Assembly (NCBI RefSeq): GCF_006210265.1
Contig: NZ_VCNC01000001.1
Location: forward strand, 754,843-818,842
Direction: 5' to 3'
DNA length: 64,000 nucleotides
Origin: Desulfovibrio sp. UCD-KL4C
Lineage (GTDB): Bacteria > Desulfobacterota > Desulfovibrionia > Desulfovibrionales > Desulfovibrionaceae
The notes under the pieces are model-generated. The model had not been told where the DNA came from and did not search any database. It saw only the letters and a program-made list of their open reading frames with translations. The translations under genes and the position numbers were made by a program. This document shows positions 28,584 through 37,389 of this stretch, piece by piece; position 1 is the stretch's first letter, and every line of letters begins with the position of its first letter.

Positions 28584-29090
28584 TTGATTACATTTATACT
28601 TGGGGGCAATAAATCGGGTAAATCTGATTATGCACTTGAAATATTTTCAAAATATTCTGGAACCAAGTGTTTTATTGCTACCGGAAAAGCCCGTGATATG
28701 GCTTTCCGTGAACAAATTATGGTGCATAAGAAAGAACGTGATCCTTCTATTCCGGTTTTCGAATCGGGAACGGACTTGCATCAGGTTCTTGTTAAGGCTA
28801 GAAAAGACTATGAACATCTGCTGGTGGACAGTTTAGATTTCTGGTTGTTCTCCTGTAGCGAGCTTGCGAACGGGGAACAGATTGTCGGGGAGGTTGTTCG
28901 GCTTTTATCTGAATGGAAAGGGCCGGATCTTATTTTAGTGTCTTGCGAAGTTGGCCTCGGCCCGCTGGCAATGTCACGCGAAGTCCGTGAGTTTGTGAGA
29001 GGGCTCGGAGGACTTAACCGTAGAATCGCTGCAATTGCCGATGAGGCTTATCTTGTAGCAGCCGGGTTGCCTCTGACCCTGAAGAAATAA
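28584..29090 (+). CDS. cobU: Adenosylcobinamide kinase / adenosylcobinamide-phosphate guanylyltransferase
   Basis: A 168-residue cytosolic enzyme that phosphorylates adenosylcobinamide and then attaches GMP to make AdoCbi-GDP, the activated form for nucleotide-loop assembly. The P-loop GGNKSGKS lies at the N-terminus as in CobU, and the last third has E-V-G-L-G and the R-x-F-x-x-x-x-G-x-x-N-R block. The start is set at TTG 28584: GAGG lies six bases before it and the product opens MITFILGG, like other CobU proteins. An ATG at 28578 abuts the ribosome-binding site. The stop is two bases before the DHH gene. Confidence 0.9.
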   Translation: MITFILGGNKSGKSDYALEIFSKYSGTKCFIATGKARDMAFREQIMVHKKERDPSIPVFESGTDLHQVLVKARKDYEHLLVDSLDFWLFSCSELANGEQIVGEVVRLLSEWKGPDLILVSCEVGLGPLAMSREVREFVRGLGGLNRRIAAIADEAYLVAAGLPLTLKK

Positions 29091-29092
29091 TT

Positions 29093-30088
29093 ATGGCTTA
29101 TTTTAAAAAATTTGACGAAGAGCTTCATCAATTACTTTCTCTTTTTAAAAAAGATGAACGCTGGCTGATTGTGGTTAATGCTGACCCCGATTCGCTTGCT
29201 TCAGCTATGGCTCTTAAACGTATTATGGGGCGTAAAGTTCAGGGCGTTGGAATAGCACATATTAATGAAGTAAAACGGCTTGATAACCTTGCCATGATTC
29301 ATTATTTGCGTATTCCGGCTCAACGGCTTATTCCAACTGTAATTGCTCAGTATGATAAATTCGCAATTGTAGACTCACAGCCGCATCATCACCCTGATTT
29401 TGAAAAAATTAAATTTTCAGTGATTATTGATCACCATCCGCATGCTGAAGAACCTTATGCCGAGGCAGAATACACTGATATTCGTCCTGAATACGGTTCA
29501 AATAGCGCAATGCTGACTGAATATCTTTATAACCTTAAAATCCGTCCGGCAAAATTGCTTGCAACAGCTCTTGCCTACGGTATCAAAACAGATACTCAAA
29601 GCTTTGAACGTCCTTTCATCGATGCAGATATTAAGGCGTTTAGATATCTAACTAAATACGCTGATATGGATATTATCAAGCGTATTATGCGTAGTGAAAT
29701 TCATCCGGACTGGCTCAAATATTTCTCAAGAGCATTTTATAATTTGCGCAGAATTGGTACAGGGCTTTATTCTCATTTGGGTAAAGTGGAAAATCCTGAC
29801 ACTCTGGTTATTCTTGCAGACTTTTTTATGCGTGTTCATGATGTTTCGTGGGACGTTGTCTCAGGCGTGTATGAAGAAACTCTTGTAGTTATTTTCAGGG
29901 GAGATGCTTTGCGTAAAGATATGGGGAAGCTAGCCAGTAATTTGTTTAGCGATATAGGCTCAGCCGGAGGTCACAAAGCAGCCGCCAGAGCAGAAATACC
30001 CCTTGAAGCTCTTGAGGATGCTGATCCTGAAACATATGTTGTCAAAAAACTGACTAAAGGTAAGCGTAAGGGTATAAAACGCATTTAA
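29093..30088 (+). CDS. DHH/DHHA1-family phosphoesterase (NrnA-like)
   Basis: A 331-residue protein with the DHH motifs NADPDSLASA, a DSQPHHHPDF block, and DHHPHAE. A C-terminal DHHA1 domain ends in the GGHKAAARAEIP substrate-binding motif. Relatives (NrnA, GdpP catalytic domains, RecJ) hydrolyse short oligonucleotides, pAp or cyclic dinucleotides with Mn2+. An nanoRNase or pAp-phosphatase role is most likely from the length and lack of other domains. It starts two bases after cobU and is translationally coupled. polA follows by 48 bases, so it belongs to a mixed cofactor and DNA-metabolism operon. Confidence 0.85.
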   Translation: MAYFKKFDEELHQLLSLFKKDERWLIVVNADPDSLASAMALKRIMGRKVQGVGIAHINEVKRLDNLAMIHYLRIPAQRLIPTVIAQYDKFAIVDSQPHHHPDFEKIKFSVIIDHHPHAEEPYAEAEYTDIRPEYGSNSAMLTEYLYNLKIRPAKLLATALAYGIKTDTQSFERPFIDADIKAFRYLTKYADMDIIKRIMRSEIHPDWLKYFSRAFYNLRRIGTGLYSHLGKVENPDTLVILADFFMRVHDVSWDVVSGVYEETLVVIFRGDALRKDMGKLASNLFSDIGSAGGHKAAARAEIPLEALEDADPETYVVKKLTKGKRKGIKRI

Positions 30089-30136
30089 GTCCGCTTTTTT
30101 AAATAATATTCTTGAACAAATTCCCAAAGGCTATAA

Positions 30137-32824
30137 ATGTCACTCAGCAAAAAATTGAACTTTGAAAAAAGTCCTCTGTACCTTATAGACGGGTCCGCTT
30201 TTTTTTACCGCGGATTCCATGCATATCCTGACCTTAAGCGTTCGGACGGGTTTCCTACCAATGCTTTATATATTGTCCTGCGGGTACTGCTGAAAGTTCT
30301 CAAAGAAGAAAAACCAGAATATCTGGTTTTCATGCTTGATGGTAAAGGTAAAAATTTTAGACATGAACTTTTTGGTGACTATAAAGCTCAGCGTCCGCCC
30401 ATGCCTGATGACCTCAGAGTTCAGGTTGAACCGTTGAAGGAAGCAATCAGAGCGCTAGGCGTGCCTTTGATAGTTTCTGAAGGCGAAGAAGCAGACGATT
30501 GTATAGCTTCTCTTACTGCAAGGTTTAAGAGGGACCGCCCGGTCGTTATTCTCGGCGCTGATAAAGATCTTAAGCAGTGTTTAGATGATAACGTCTTTAT
30601 GTGGGACCCTGCCGGACGCGCTGAAAAAATAACTTCACTTGCAGATTTTAAAGAAGATACTGGGCTTAACCCTGGCCAGTGGGCTGATTTTCAAGCTTTA
30701 ATAGGTGACTCAGCCGATAATATTCCAGGGGTTCCAGGTATTGGTAAAGTCACGGCTTCCAAGATCATGGCTAAATATCCTACACTTGAAGAAATTCGCG
30801 ATAACTTTAAATTTCTTCAGCCGAACATTAAGAAAAAAATGGACGGTTATTTAGATACCATGTTTATGTACAGGGAGCTGACACGTCTAAGAACAAATAG
30901 CTGCAGTAGCCTTGAACTTGCTGATCTAAAAATTTCTCCGGTCGAAAAAGATGATGTTATCTCATACCTTAATGAGTATGAATTCCGTTCTATGATCAGA
31001 GACGTGAACGGCGCATTTCCGGATAGTAACGGTCCATCTACTGCAGAAAATGTTTCCAGCATGGCTTTGGATAAAAATACAGCTAAATCTACACCTACAT
31101 CCAAATCGAAGAAAGCAGCTTCCAACCAGTTTTCCCTGTTCGGGGATGTTGTTCCTGCTCCGGTTGCAAGTAAACTCGAATTTAAGAAAATTCAGTCTGT
31201 TTCTGAATTACCTGATCTTACAGGTAAAGATGTAGGGCTTGTACGTGACAATAAAGAATTTTATGTAGGTGTTGACGGTGACGAATGGCTCTGCAAAGTT
31301 ACTGCGTCAGATTTGGCGGAAAAGCTCCAGGCTGCAAAAAAAATTGCAACCGCGGATGTTAAGTCTATTCTCAGATCTGATCCATCGTGGCATAAAATTT
31401 CTCTTTCGCGCTGGTTCGGTCTGAGTTTATCAGCTTATCTACTTAATCCTGAAGATCGCAATTATCAGTGGGACAGGCTTAGGTCTATGCTTTTTGCCGG
31501 AGACGAACTTCCTGATGCAGTGGATGAAGTTCATCCTGATGCACAGGGGATGGCTGCTCTTGCTTTAATGCATGTTCTTGCGCCGCGTATTGAATCCGCA
31601 GGGCTTGAAACTCTGATTAATGAACTTGAAATTCCACTTATTCCCGTTCTTGCAGATATGGAAGAAGCTGGAATTTCGATTGATTTAGTTTCATTTGCGG
31701 AGTTTCTAAAAGAAGTCAGCAATCGTATTCAGGAGCTTACTAAAGTTATCCATGAAAGAGCTGAAGAACCTTTCAATATTCGGTCCAGCCAGCAGATGAG
31801 TAATATCCTTTTTGATAAACTCGGTCTCAAACCGAGTGGTAAAACTCCTAAAGGAGCTCTTTCTACTGCAAACTCGGTGCTAGAAAAATTGGTTGGACAG
31901 CACGAAATTATCACCGATATTTTAGAGTTCAGAAAAATGGAAAAGCTCAGGTCCACTTATCTTGAACCGCTTCCTAAACTTGTCGGTCCGGATGGCAGGA
32001 TTCATACGAATTTTAATCAACTTGCAACTGCTACAGGTCGGCTTTCAAGTTCCGGCCCTAATTTGCAGAATATTCCTATCCGAGGGGATATGGGCAAACG
32101 TATGAGGGCTTGTTTTACTGCCGGCGATGGATTGCGTTTGGCTGCGGCTGATTATTCTCAAGTTGAATTGAGAGTTCTTGCTCATTTTTCCGGTGATCCA
32201 ACTTTGATCTCCGCATTTGAAAATGATGAAGATATCCATTCACGAACTGCTGCGTTGCTTTTTGATAAAGAAACTTCAGAAATTAGCAGAGAAGAACGGA
32301 GTAATGCCAAAACAATTAATTTTGGTTTGATCTACGGCATGGGACCGCAAAAGTTGTCACGTGAGCTTGGGATTTCGTTAAATGAAGCTAAAGAATTTAT
32401 TGCTAAATATTTTGAAAAGCTTGGTGTGCTTAGAGAATTTTATGATTCTGTAGTCGAGCATGGACGTGAGAAAGGTTATGTAACAACTCTTTCCGGCCGA
32501 AGAAGACTTTTGCCGGAACTACACTCGACTAATCCGCAGGTCATATCTCAAGCCCGTAGACAGGCTATTAATACCGTTATTCAGGGTAGTGCTGCAGACA
32601 TTATAAAAATGGCAATGATCAAAGTTGCAGACAATTCAGCTATTGCACATTTAGGTGGCAGACTTATTTTACAGATACACGATGAATTGCTCGTAGAAGG
32701 ACCGGAAGATTCTATCGAAGAGATCGGTAGGTTGCTGCAGGAGGATATGCAGCTTGTAACTTCTTTGGCCGTTCCATTGAGAGTTGATTTGGGGTTGGGA
32801 AAGAATTGGGCGCAGGCACATTAA
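30137..32824 (+). CDS. polA: DNA polymerase I, proofreading domain degenerate
   Basis: An 895-residue family A polymerase. The 5'-3' exonuclease (~10-290) shows GADKDLKQCL and GDSADNIPGVPGIGKVTA. The middle domain (~325-480) aligns in position with the 3'-5' exonuclease but lacks the D-x-E of motif I, the motif II Asp and the Y-x-x-x-D of motif III. The polymerase domain has AADYSQVELRVLAHF (motif A), the O-helix RSNAKTINFGLIYGMG and QIHDELLVEG (motif C). It should fill gaps and remove Okazaki primers without proofreading, as in Taq or Bacillus Pol I. It sits in the cobU-DHH-polA-DUF1844 unit. Confidence 0.97.
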   Translation: MSLSKKLNFEKSPLYLIDGSAFFYRGFHAYPDLKRSDGFPTNALYIVLRVLLKVLKEEKPEYLVFMLDGKGKNFRHELFGDYKAQRPPMPDDLRVQVEPLKEAIRALGVPLIVSEGEEADDCIASLTARFKRDRPVVILGADKDLKQCLDDNVFMWDPAGRAEKITSLADFKEDTGLNPGQWADFQALIGDSADNIPGVPGIGKVTASKIMAKYPTLEEIRDNFKFLQPNIKKKMDGYLDTMFMYRELTRLRTNSCSSLELADLKISPVEKDDVISYLNEYEFRSMIRDVNGAFPDSNGPSTAENVSSMALDKNTAKSTPTSKSKKAASNQFSLFGDVVPAPVASKLEFKKIQSVSELPDLTGKDVGLVRDNKEFYVGVDGDEWLCKVTASDLAEKLQAAKKIATADVKSILRSDPSWHKISLSRWFGLSLSAYLLNPEDRNYQWDRLRSMLFAGDELPDAVDEVHPDAQGMAALALMHVLAPRIESAGLETLINELEIPLIPVLADMEEAGISIDLVSFAEFLKEVSNRIQELTKVIHERAEEPFNIRSSQQMSNILFDKLGLKPSGKTPKGALSTANSVLEKLVGQHEIITDILEFRKMEKLRSTYLEPLPKLVGPDGRIHTNFNQLATATGRLSSSGPNLQNIPIRGDMGKRMRACFTAGDGLRLAAADYSQVELRVLAHFSGDPTLISAFENDEDIHSRTAALLFDKETSEISREERSNAKTINFGLIYGMGPQKLSRELGISLNEAKEFIAKYFEKLGVLREFYDSVVEHGREKGYVTTLSGRRRLLPELHSTNPQVISQARRQAINTVIQGSAADIIKMAMIKVADNSAIAHLGGRLILQIHDELLVEGPEDSIEEIGRLLQEDMQLVTSLAVPLRVDLGLGKNWAQAH

Positions 32825-32837
32825 AAGGAGTTATGTT

Positions 32838-33134
32838 ATGTCTGATGATAAATGTAAGTGCGGATCAGGGTTTGCTAAAGATATGCCTCTTCCGGAGGTA
32901 AATTTCTCTACATTTGTAATGTCTCTTAGTTCTTCAGCTATGGTCCATCTTGGTGAAGTTGCTGACCCCTCAACGGGATCAGTTGAATTTTCTCCAGTTC
33001 TTGCGAAACATTCTATAGATATTTTAGCAATATTGCAGGATAAAATTAAGAATGGCGCAACTCCTGAGGAAGAAAAACTTCTTTGCGATTTGCTGTATAA
33101 TCTTCGCATGAAGTATGTTTCCAAAACTAAATAG
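32838..33134 (+). CDS. DUF1844-family small protein
   Basis: A 98-residue protein with the DUF1844 core, LPEVNFSTFVMSLSSSAMVHLG followed by a helical D-I-L-A-I-L-Q-D-K segment and a terminal LxxLLYNLRMKYV. The function of the family is unknown. An N-terminal CKCGSG could bind a metal. The start is ATG 32838 behind AAGGAG (eight bases). A longer in-frame reading inside polA has no ribosome-binding site. It is 13 bases from polA and probably the last gene of that operon. Confidence 0.82.
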   Translation: MSDDKCKCGSGFAKDMPLPEVNFSTFVMSLSSSAMVHLGEVADPSTGSVEFSPVLAKHSIDILAILQDKIKNGATPEEEKLLCDLLYNLRMKYVSKTK

Positions 33135-33180
33135 CCAGTAATCGTTTTTTTATTAGTTGTTCATAAAATTTTTATTATGC

Positions 33181-33202
33181 CTGCCCGCATTGTTGCGGGC
33201 AG
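33181..33202 (+). terminator. GC-rich hairpin before argC
   Basis: An 8-bp stem (CTGCCCGC with GCGGGCAG) and ATTGTT loop, followed by AATTATTT. It is a likely terminator of the polA-DUF1844 unit. The T-tract is imperfect, so some read-through into argC is possible. Confidence 0.6.
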
Positions 33203-33230
33203 AATTATTTAATTCAAAGGAAGGATTGAG

Positions 33231-34286
33231 ATGAGTACCGGAATACCCGTCGGATTAGTCGGAGTTACAGGATATACTGGAATGGAGTTAGCCCGTATTT
33301 TAAGTGGGCATGATGCTATGAATCTTGTACGTGTGACTTCCCGCGCAGAAGCCGGAAAAAAACTTTCAGAGATTTATCCTTTTATGACGGGACTGGAGCT
33401 TGGAGAACTTGCTATTACAGCTCCTGATGTCGACGATCTAGCTAAATCATGTAAACTTGTTTTTCTTGCTGTTCCTCACAAGACTGCCATGGATATCGGC
33501 GGGAAGCTTTATGACAAGGGGGTAAAGGTTGTTGACCTCAGCGCTGATTTTAGAATCAAAGATCGCGCGACATATGAAGAATGGTATAAAGTTGATCATA
33601 CCCGTGAAGACTTGTTACCTAAAGCAGTATACGGTTTGCCTGAATTTTATCGCGAGCAAATCAAAACTGCTTCATTGATCGCTAATCCAGGATGCTACCC
33701 AACTTCTTCGATTGTTGGATTAACTCCTGCTCTTTCGCAGAAACTTATTGATCCATCAGATATTGTTATTGATTCTAAATCCGGTACAACCGGTGCTGGA
33801 AGAAAAGCAGCTGTAGGATCATTGTTTTGCGAAGTTTCTGACTCTTTTAAGGCTTATGGTCTTGGAAAGCACAGGCATACTCCGGAAATTGAACAGGAGC
33901 TGTCAATTGTCGCTGATAAAAATATTACTGTTTCTTTTAACACTCACCTCCTCCCGATTAATCGCGGGATTCTGTCGACTATTTATACAAAACTAAGCCC
34001 AAACGTTACAGCTCAGGATGTTAGAACTGAATACGAGAAAGCTTACGGTTCTGAGAAATGGATTAGGGTTCTTCCTGAAGGTATGCTTCCAGAGACTCGC
34101 TGGGTGCGTGGCACGATGTTCTGCGATGTCGGTTTGGTTGTTGATTCAAGAACAGGCCGCCTGATTATTGTGACTGCTATCGATAACGTTTGTAGAGGTG
34201 CATCAGGTCAGGCTGTAGCAAATGCAAACTTGATGATGGGACTGGCCGAAGATCATGGACTGAATCTGGCTCCGCTTATGCCATAG
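33231..34286 (+). CDS. argC: N-acetyl-gamma-glutamyl-phosphate reductase
   Basis: A 351-residue arginine-biosynthesis enzyme that reduces N-acetylglutamyl phosphate with NADPH to the semialdehyde. The Rossmann loop GVTGYTGMELARIL is at residues 11-24, and the catalytic Cys155 lies in ANPGCYPTSS. The His of the KHRHTPEIEQE block and the C-terminal RGASGQAVANANLM are also typical. Length and motifs are complete. GGAAGGA precedes the ATG. No other arg gene is in the window. Confidence 0.96.
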   Translation: MSTGIPVGLVGVTGYTGMELARILSGHDAMNLVRVTSRAEAGKKLSEIYPFMTGLELGELAITAPDVDDLAKSCKLVFLAVPHKTAMDIGGKLYDKGVKVVDLSADFRIKDRATYEEWYKVDHTREDLLPKAVYGLPEFYREQIKTASLIANPGCYPTSSIVGLTPALSQKLIDPSDIVIDSKSGTTGAGRKAAVGSLFCEVSDSFKAYGLGKHRHTPEIEQELSIVADKNITVSFNTHLLPINRGILSTIYTKLSPNVTAQDVRTEYEKAYGSEKWIRVLPEGMLPETRWVRGTMFCDVGLVVDSRTGRLIIVTAIDNVCRGASGQAVANANLMMGLAEDHGLNLAPLMP

Positions 34287-34354
34287 GTGTTATTTTTTTT
34301 AAGATTTCTATATAAACTCATTGTTTTGACTGTTGATACATGTTTATCCTTGAG

Positions 34355-34371
34355 GTCCGTTAATAACGGAC
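34355..34371. repeat. 17-bp palindrome between argC and the HDOD gene
   Basis: GTCCGTTA and TAACGGAC flank a single A. There is no T-tract. It may be an operator for the HDOD gene or a small 3' hairpin of argC. Confidence 0.4.
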
Positions 34372-34420
34372 TATATTGAATCAGGTAAACGAGTGTATTG
34401 GATAACTACAGGATTCATGA

Positions 34421-35683
34421 ATGAGTAAATCTGAATTATTTCTGGACTCTTTTTTTGTCGCCAGACAGCCGGTTTTTACCCGAGAGCGTGCTGTCTGGGG
34501 ATATGAATTGCTTTTTCGCAATTCAGAATTCAGTACAACTGCTGAAATCGGAGCTGCCGTCGCAGATGACGATGCGGCTACGTCGCAGGTAATAGCAGAT
34601 GGCTTCGGCTTGATTCAGGAAGATCTCGCTAAAGGGCAAAGACTTTTAGTAAACTTCTCTCGCAATATGCTTCTTGAATATGCTGCAGATTTGCTACCTC
34701 CTGAAATTTGTGTTGTCGAAATACTCGAAACAGTCAATCCTGATCCAGATATCCTTGAAGCCTTGAAATCTTTAAAAGATCAGGGGTATACCCTTGCCCT
34801 AGATGATTATATCGGACAGGAAGGATTTGAGGCATTTATTAAGATTACAGATATTATTAAAGTTGATTGCTTAGGTCTTCCAATAGAAGAATTGAAAGAC
34901 CTTGTCCTGAATTTGAGACAATATGAGTGTATTCTTTTAGCTGAGAAAGTTGAAGATACAGAAATGTTTGATTTATGCATGGAATTAGGTTTTGACCTGT
35001 TTCAGGGGTTCTTTTTTAGTCGTCCTGAAACTGTTCTAGGAAAGAAGATGTCTTCCAATAATTTGAATCGTATGCAGCTTTTACGGTCCATTAGCGGCTC
35101 TGAGTTTAATGTGGAAGATCTGTCAACAGCTATTAATTCTGATGTTTCCATCAGCTACCGCCTCCTTAGGTTTATGAACTCTCCTTATTTCGGACTGCCC
35201 CACATGGTTAGTTCTATTCAGCAGGCTGTTGTCTTAATTGGTTATAAGAAACTGGCAAGCTGGCTGCGTGTAATTCTTTTATCTGATATGTGCAGTGGAA
35301 CTGCCTCAAGTGAACTCGCATTTCTTTCAATAAAGAGAGCTAAATTTCTTGAGCTGTTATCCCTTGAATTTGGAAGTGCAGGAATGTCGTCTGATTCGAT
35401 GTTTTTGCTTGGTTTATTCTCTCTTTTAGACGTCCTTCTTGGCAAACCTATGAAAAGTCTTTTGGAAGAATTACCTATTGAAGAAGATTTGATGGCGGCT
35501 CTTTGCGGAGAGTCCAGTATAGCATCCGTTTGGCTTGATCTTGTGGTTGCTTTTGAAAAGGCAAAATGGGAGTCAGTCAGTTCCATTATACTCTCGCAGA
35601 ACTTATCCCCTTCATCCGTTGCTCGTAATCATTTGGCCGCAATGCAGTGGGCGAATGAAATTTCCTTGCTAAGTAAGCAATAG
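34421..35683 (+). CDS. YuxH-type degenerate EAL-HDOD signalling protein
   Basis: A 420-residue cytosolic protein. The N-terminal EAL-like domain (~10-205) reads GYELLFRN instead of E-A-L and LALDDYIG instead of D-D-F-G, and lacks the EGVE motif. It therefore should not hydrolyse c-di-GMP but may bind it or a protein. The HDOD domain (~215-400; SDVSISYRLLRFMNSPYFGL, SIQQAVVLIGYKKL) is typical of regulatory scaffolds that lack HD catalytic residues. AGGA lies seven bases before the ATG. CheR and a response regulator lie just downstream, suggesting a motility or signalling module. Confidence 0.88.
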   Translation: MSKSELFLDSFFVARQPVFTRERAVWGYELLFRNSEFSTTAEIGAAVADDDAATSQVIADGFGLIQEDLAKGQRLLVNFSRNMLLEYAADLLPPEICVVEILETVNPDPDILEALKSLKDQGYTLALDDYIGQEGFEAFIKITDIIKVDCLGLPIEELKDLVLNLRQYECILLAEKVEDTEMFDLCMELGFDLFQGFFFSRPETVLGKKMSSNNLNRMQLLRSISGSEFNVEDLSTAINSDVSISYRLLRFMNSPYFGLPHMVSSIQQAVVLIGYKKLASWLRVILLSDMCSGTASSELAFLSIKRAKFLELLSLEFGSAGMSSDSMFLLGLFSLLDVLLGKPMKSLLEELPIEEDLMAALCGESSIASVWLDLVVAFEKAKWESVSSIILSQNLSPSSVARNHLAAMQWANEISLLSKQ

Positions 35684-35775
35684 AGTTTTACTTGGAATGA
35701 ACTTTTTAAATAGTATTCATTTTGAGTATTGTTACTTTTAGTTGATGTTTTCGATTAATTTGCTGGGGGAGGGGT

Positions 35776-36609
35776 ATGGAGCTCACTAAAACTGAATTTG
35801 ATCTTTTCCGTAAGTATATTTACAGCGTATGTGGGCTGATAATAGGAGACGGTAAAGAATATCTTATTGTGCATCGGCTTCTGCCTTTACTAAAAAAGTA
35901 CAGCTGTAAATCATGGATTGAGTTTTATAATCTTCTTAGCAATAAAAAAGGGTCGCTAAACGAAGATGTTATAACAGCTATTAATACCCACGAAACCAGT
36001 TTTTTCAGAGATCTTCATCCGTTTAATTTAATACGTGATAAGGTCTTGCCTAGCCTAATTAAAAACAAAAAAAAGAATAAAAAAATTCGTATCTGGTGCG
36101 CAGCAGCTTCTACAGGGCAGGAACCCTACACTCTCTCAATGATTATTCATGATCTGATTGAATCTACTACGCTTAAGACCGTGAAGCATGATGATTTTTC
36201 AATCTTAGCAACAGATATATCTGAGAAAACGATTGAACTGGCTAGAGATGGTCTATTCACTGATCTTGAGTTCTCGCGGGGTCTTCCGGCTAAGTATAAA
36301 AAGTATTTTAGTCAGGAGATAAACCAGTGGAAGGTTAGTCCGGCGATAAGTTCAATAGTAACTTTTAAAAAATTTAACTTACTTGAATCTTTTAGAGTTC
36401 TTGGACAGTTCGATTTTGTTTTGTGCAGAAACGTTCTGATATATTTTGATGATAAAACTAAATTAGACATAGTTCACAGGATTCATTCTTTATTGCCAGA
36501 AGACGGGTGTTTGCTTCTAGGGGCAACGGAATCCTTAGCTGGACAAACTGATAAATTTGCTTCTGAACATGAAGGTGTCGCTGTTATTTATCGAAAGCAA
36601 AATATTTGA
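35776..36609 (+). CDS. cheR: CheR-type protein-glutamate methyltransferase
   Basis: A 277-residue enzyme that methylates chemoreceptor glutamates using S-adenosylmethionine. The N-terminal helical domain (~1-80) contains NTHETSFFRD. The methyltransferase domain has the SAM motif IWCAAASTGQEPYTLSM, the LATDISEKTIELAR strand, and CRNVLIYF near residue 220. There is no cheB or other che gene beside it. With three chemoreceptor genes in this window it may serve one of them. GGGAGG precedes the ATG closely. Confidence 0.93.
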   Translation: MELTKTEFDLFRKYIYSVCGLIIGDGKEYLIVHRLLPLLKKYSCKSWIEFYNLLSNKKGSLNEDVITAINTHETSFFRDLHPFNLIRDKVLPSLIKNKKKNKKIRIWCAAASTGQEPYTLSMIIHDLIESTTLKTVKHDDFSILATDISEKTIELARDGLFTDLEFSRGLPAKYKKYFSQEINQWKVSPAISSIVTFKKFNLLESFRVLGQFDFVLCRNVLIYFDDKTKLDIVHRIHSLLPEDGCLLLGATESLAGQTDKFASEHEGVAVIYRKQNI

Positions 36610-36633
36610 TGTTGCTAAATAAAAAAACAGGTC

Positions 36634-36651
36634 TTTGAGGGTTTCCCCAAA
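36634..36651. terminator. Probable terminator between cheR and the response regulator
   Basis: A 7-bp stem (TTTGAGGG / CCCCAAA region) between convergent genes. A run of seven T residues follows on the - strand after six bases. It is modest in strength. Confidence 0.45.
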
Positions 36652-36687
36652 AACTGATATTTTAACTGCCCATTGATGTAAATAAAC

Positions 36688-37065
36688 TTAAAATTTATGT
36701 TTATTTCCAAATAGTGACTTGATTTTTTGGATGAAAATATTCATATCTGCAACAGGTTTGAGTAATACATTCTCAGATGATATTCCAAGGTCTCGTACAT
36801 CCGGCGGGACGGCATAGTCTACCGAGCCTGTATGAATAATGAAATCCATTTCCGGGCGTATTTTCTTTAGATTAATGATCAGATCGTTGCCGTGCATAAC
36901 CGGAAGCCGCATGTCCACTATTGCTACTTCGGCACTTTCAGTTTCCATAAGTTTCAATGCTTCTTCTGCGCTGCCAACAGATATGACATCTATTCCTTCA
37001 TCTTCGAGATAATCAACCAGATTTTCCCTGACCATCTGTTCATCATCGACTACTAAAATACGCAT
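36688..37065 (-). CDS. Single-domain response regulator
   Basis: A 125-residue receiver domain with acidic pocket Asp7/Asp8, phospho-acceptor Asp51 (AIVDMRLP), Thr79 and Lys103 (LLKPVAD). It has no output domain, so it probably works by protein contact, as CheY or Spo0F do. The start is ATG 37065, with GGAG six bases upstream; the GTG at 37077 overlaps that ribosome-binding site. It faces cheR convergently. The partner kinase is not in the window. Confidence 0.9.
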   Translation of the reverse strand: MRILVVDDEQMVRENLVDYLEDEGIDVISVGSAEEALKLMETESAEVAIVDMRLPVMHGNDLIINLKKIRPEMDFIIHTGSVDYAVPPDVRDLGISSENVLLKPVADMNIFIQKIKSLFGNKHKF

Positions 37066-37225
37066 ATAGCACTCCACTTTAAATCTACTTACGCTATGAC
37101 TTATAAAACTCAGTCTGTGCTGTTTAAATTAATTAAAGAATTGTCAAGATCATAAGTTATTGTATTTTTATACGCAATAAAAATGATTAGAAGATATAAG
37201 CATCTTCAAGAAAAATGGAAAAAAA

Positions 37226-37266
37226 GGATAATAAATCAGGAGTTGAAATATCCTGTTTTATTATCC
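37226..37266 (-). terminator. Terminator downstream of nrdG
   Basis: A 10-bp plus 5-bp stem (GGATAATAAA and CAGGA with complements, one T-T mismatch) with a 9-base loop. It is followed on the - strand by seven T. It lies 123 bases past the nrdG stop; the sequence between holds no ORF. Confidence 0.85.
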
Positions 37267-37389
37267 TACTAATATAATAGAAAAAGTTAAGAACAGTTTA
37301 ATGTGCTGTATTTCTGTCTTTCTTTATATTTTTCACCTGTATTTTAGCTAATCAGGCAACAACTAGGGCCGTCAGCCAGTACAACCTTC

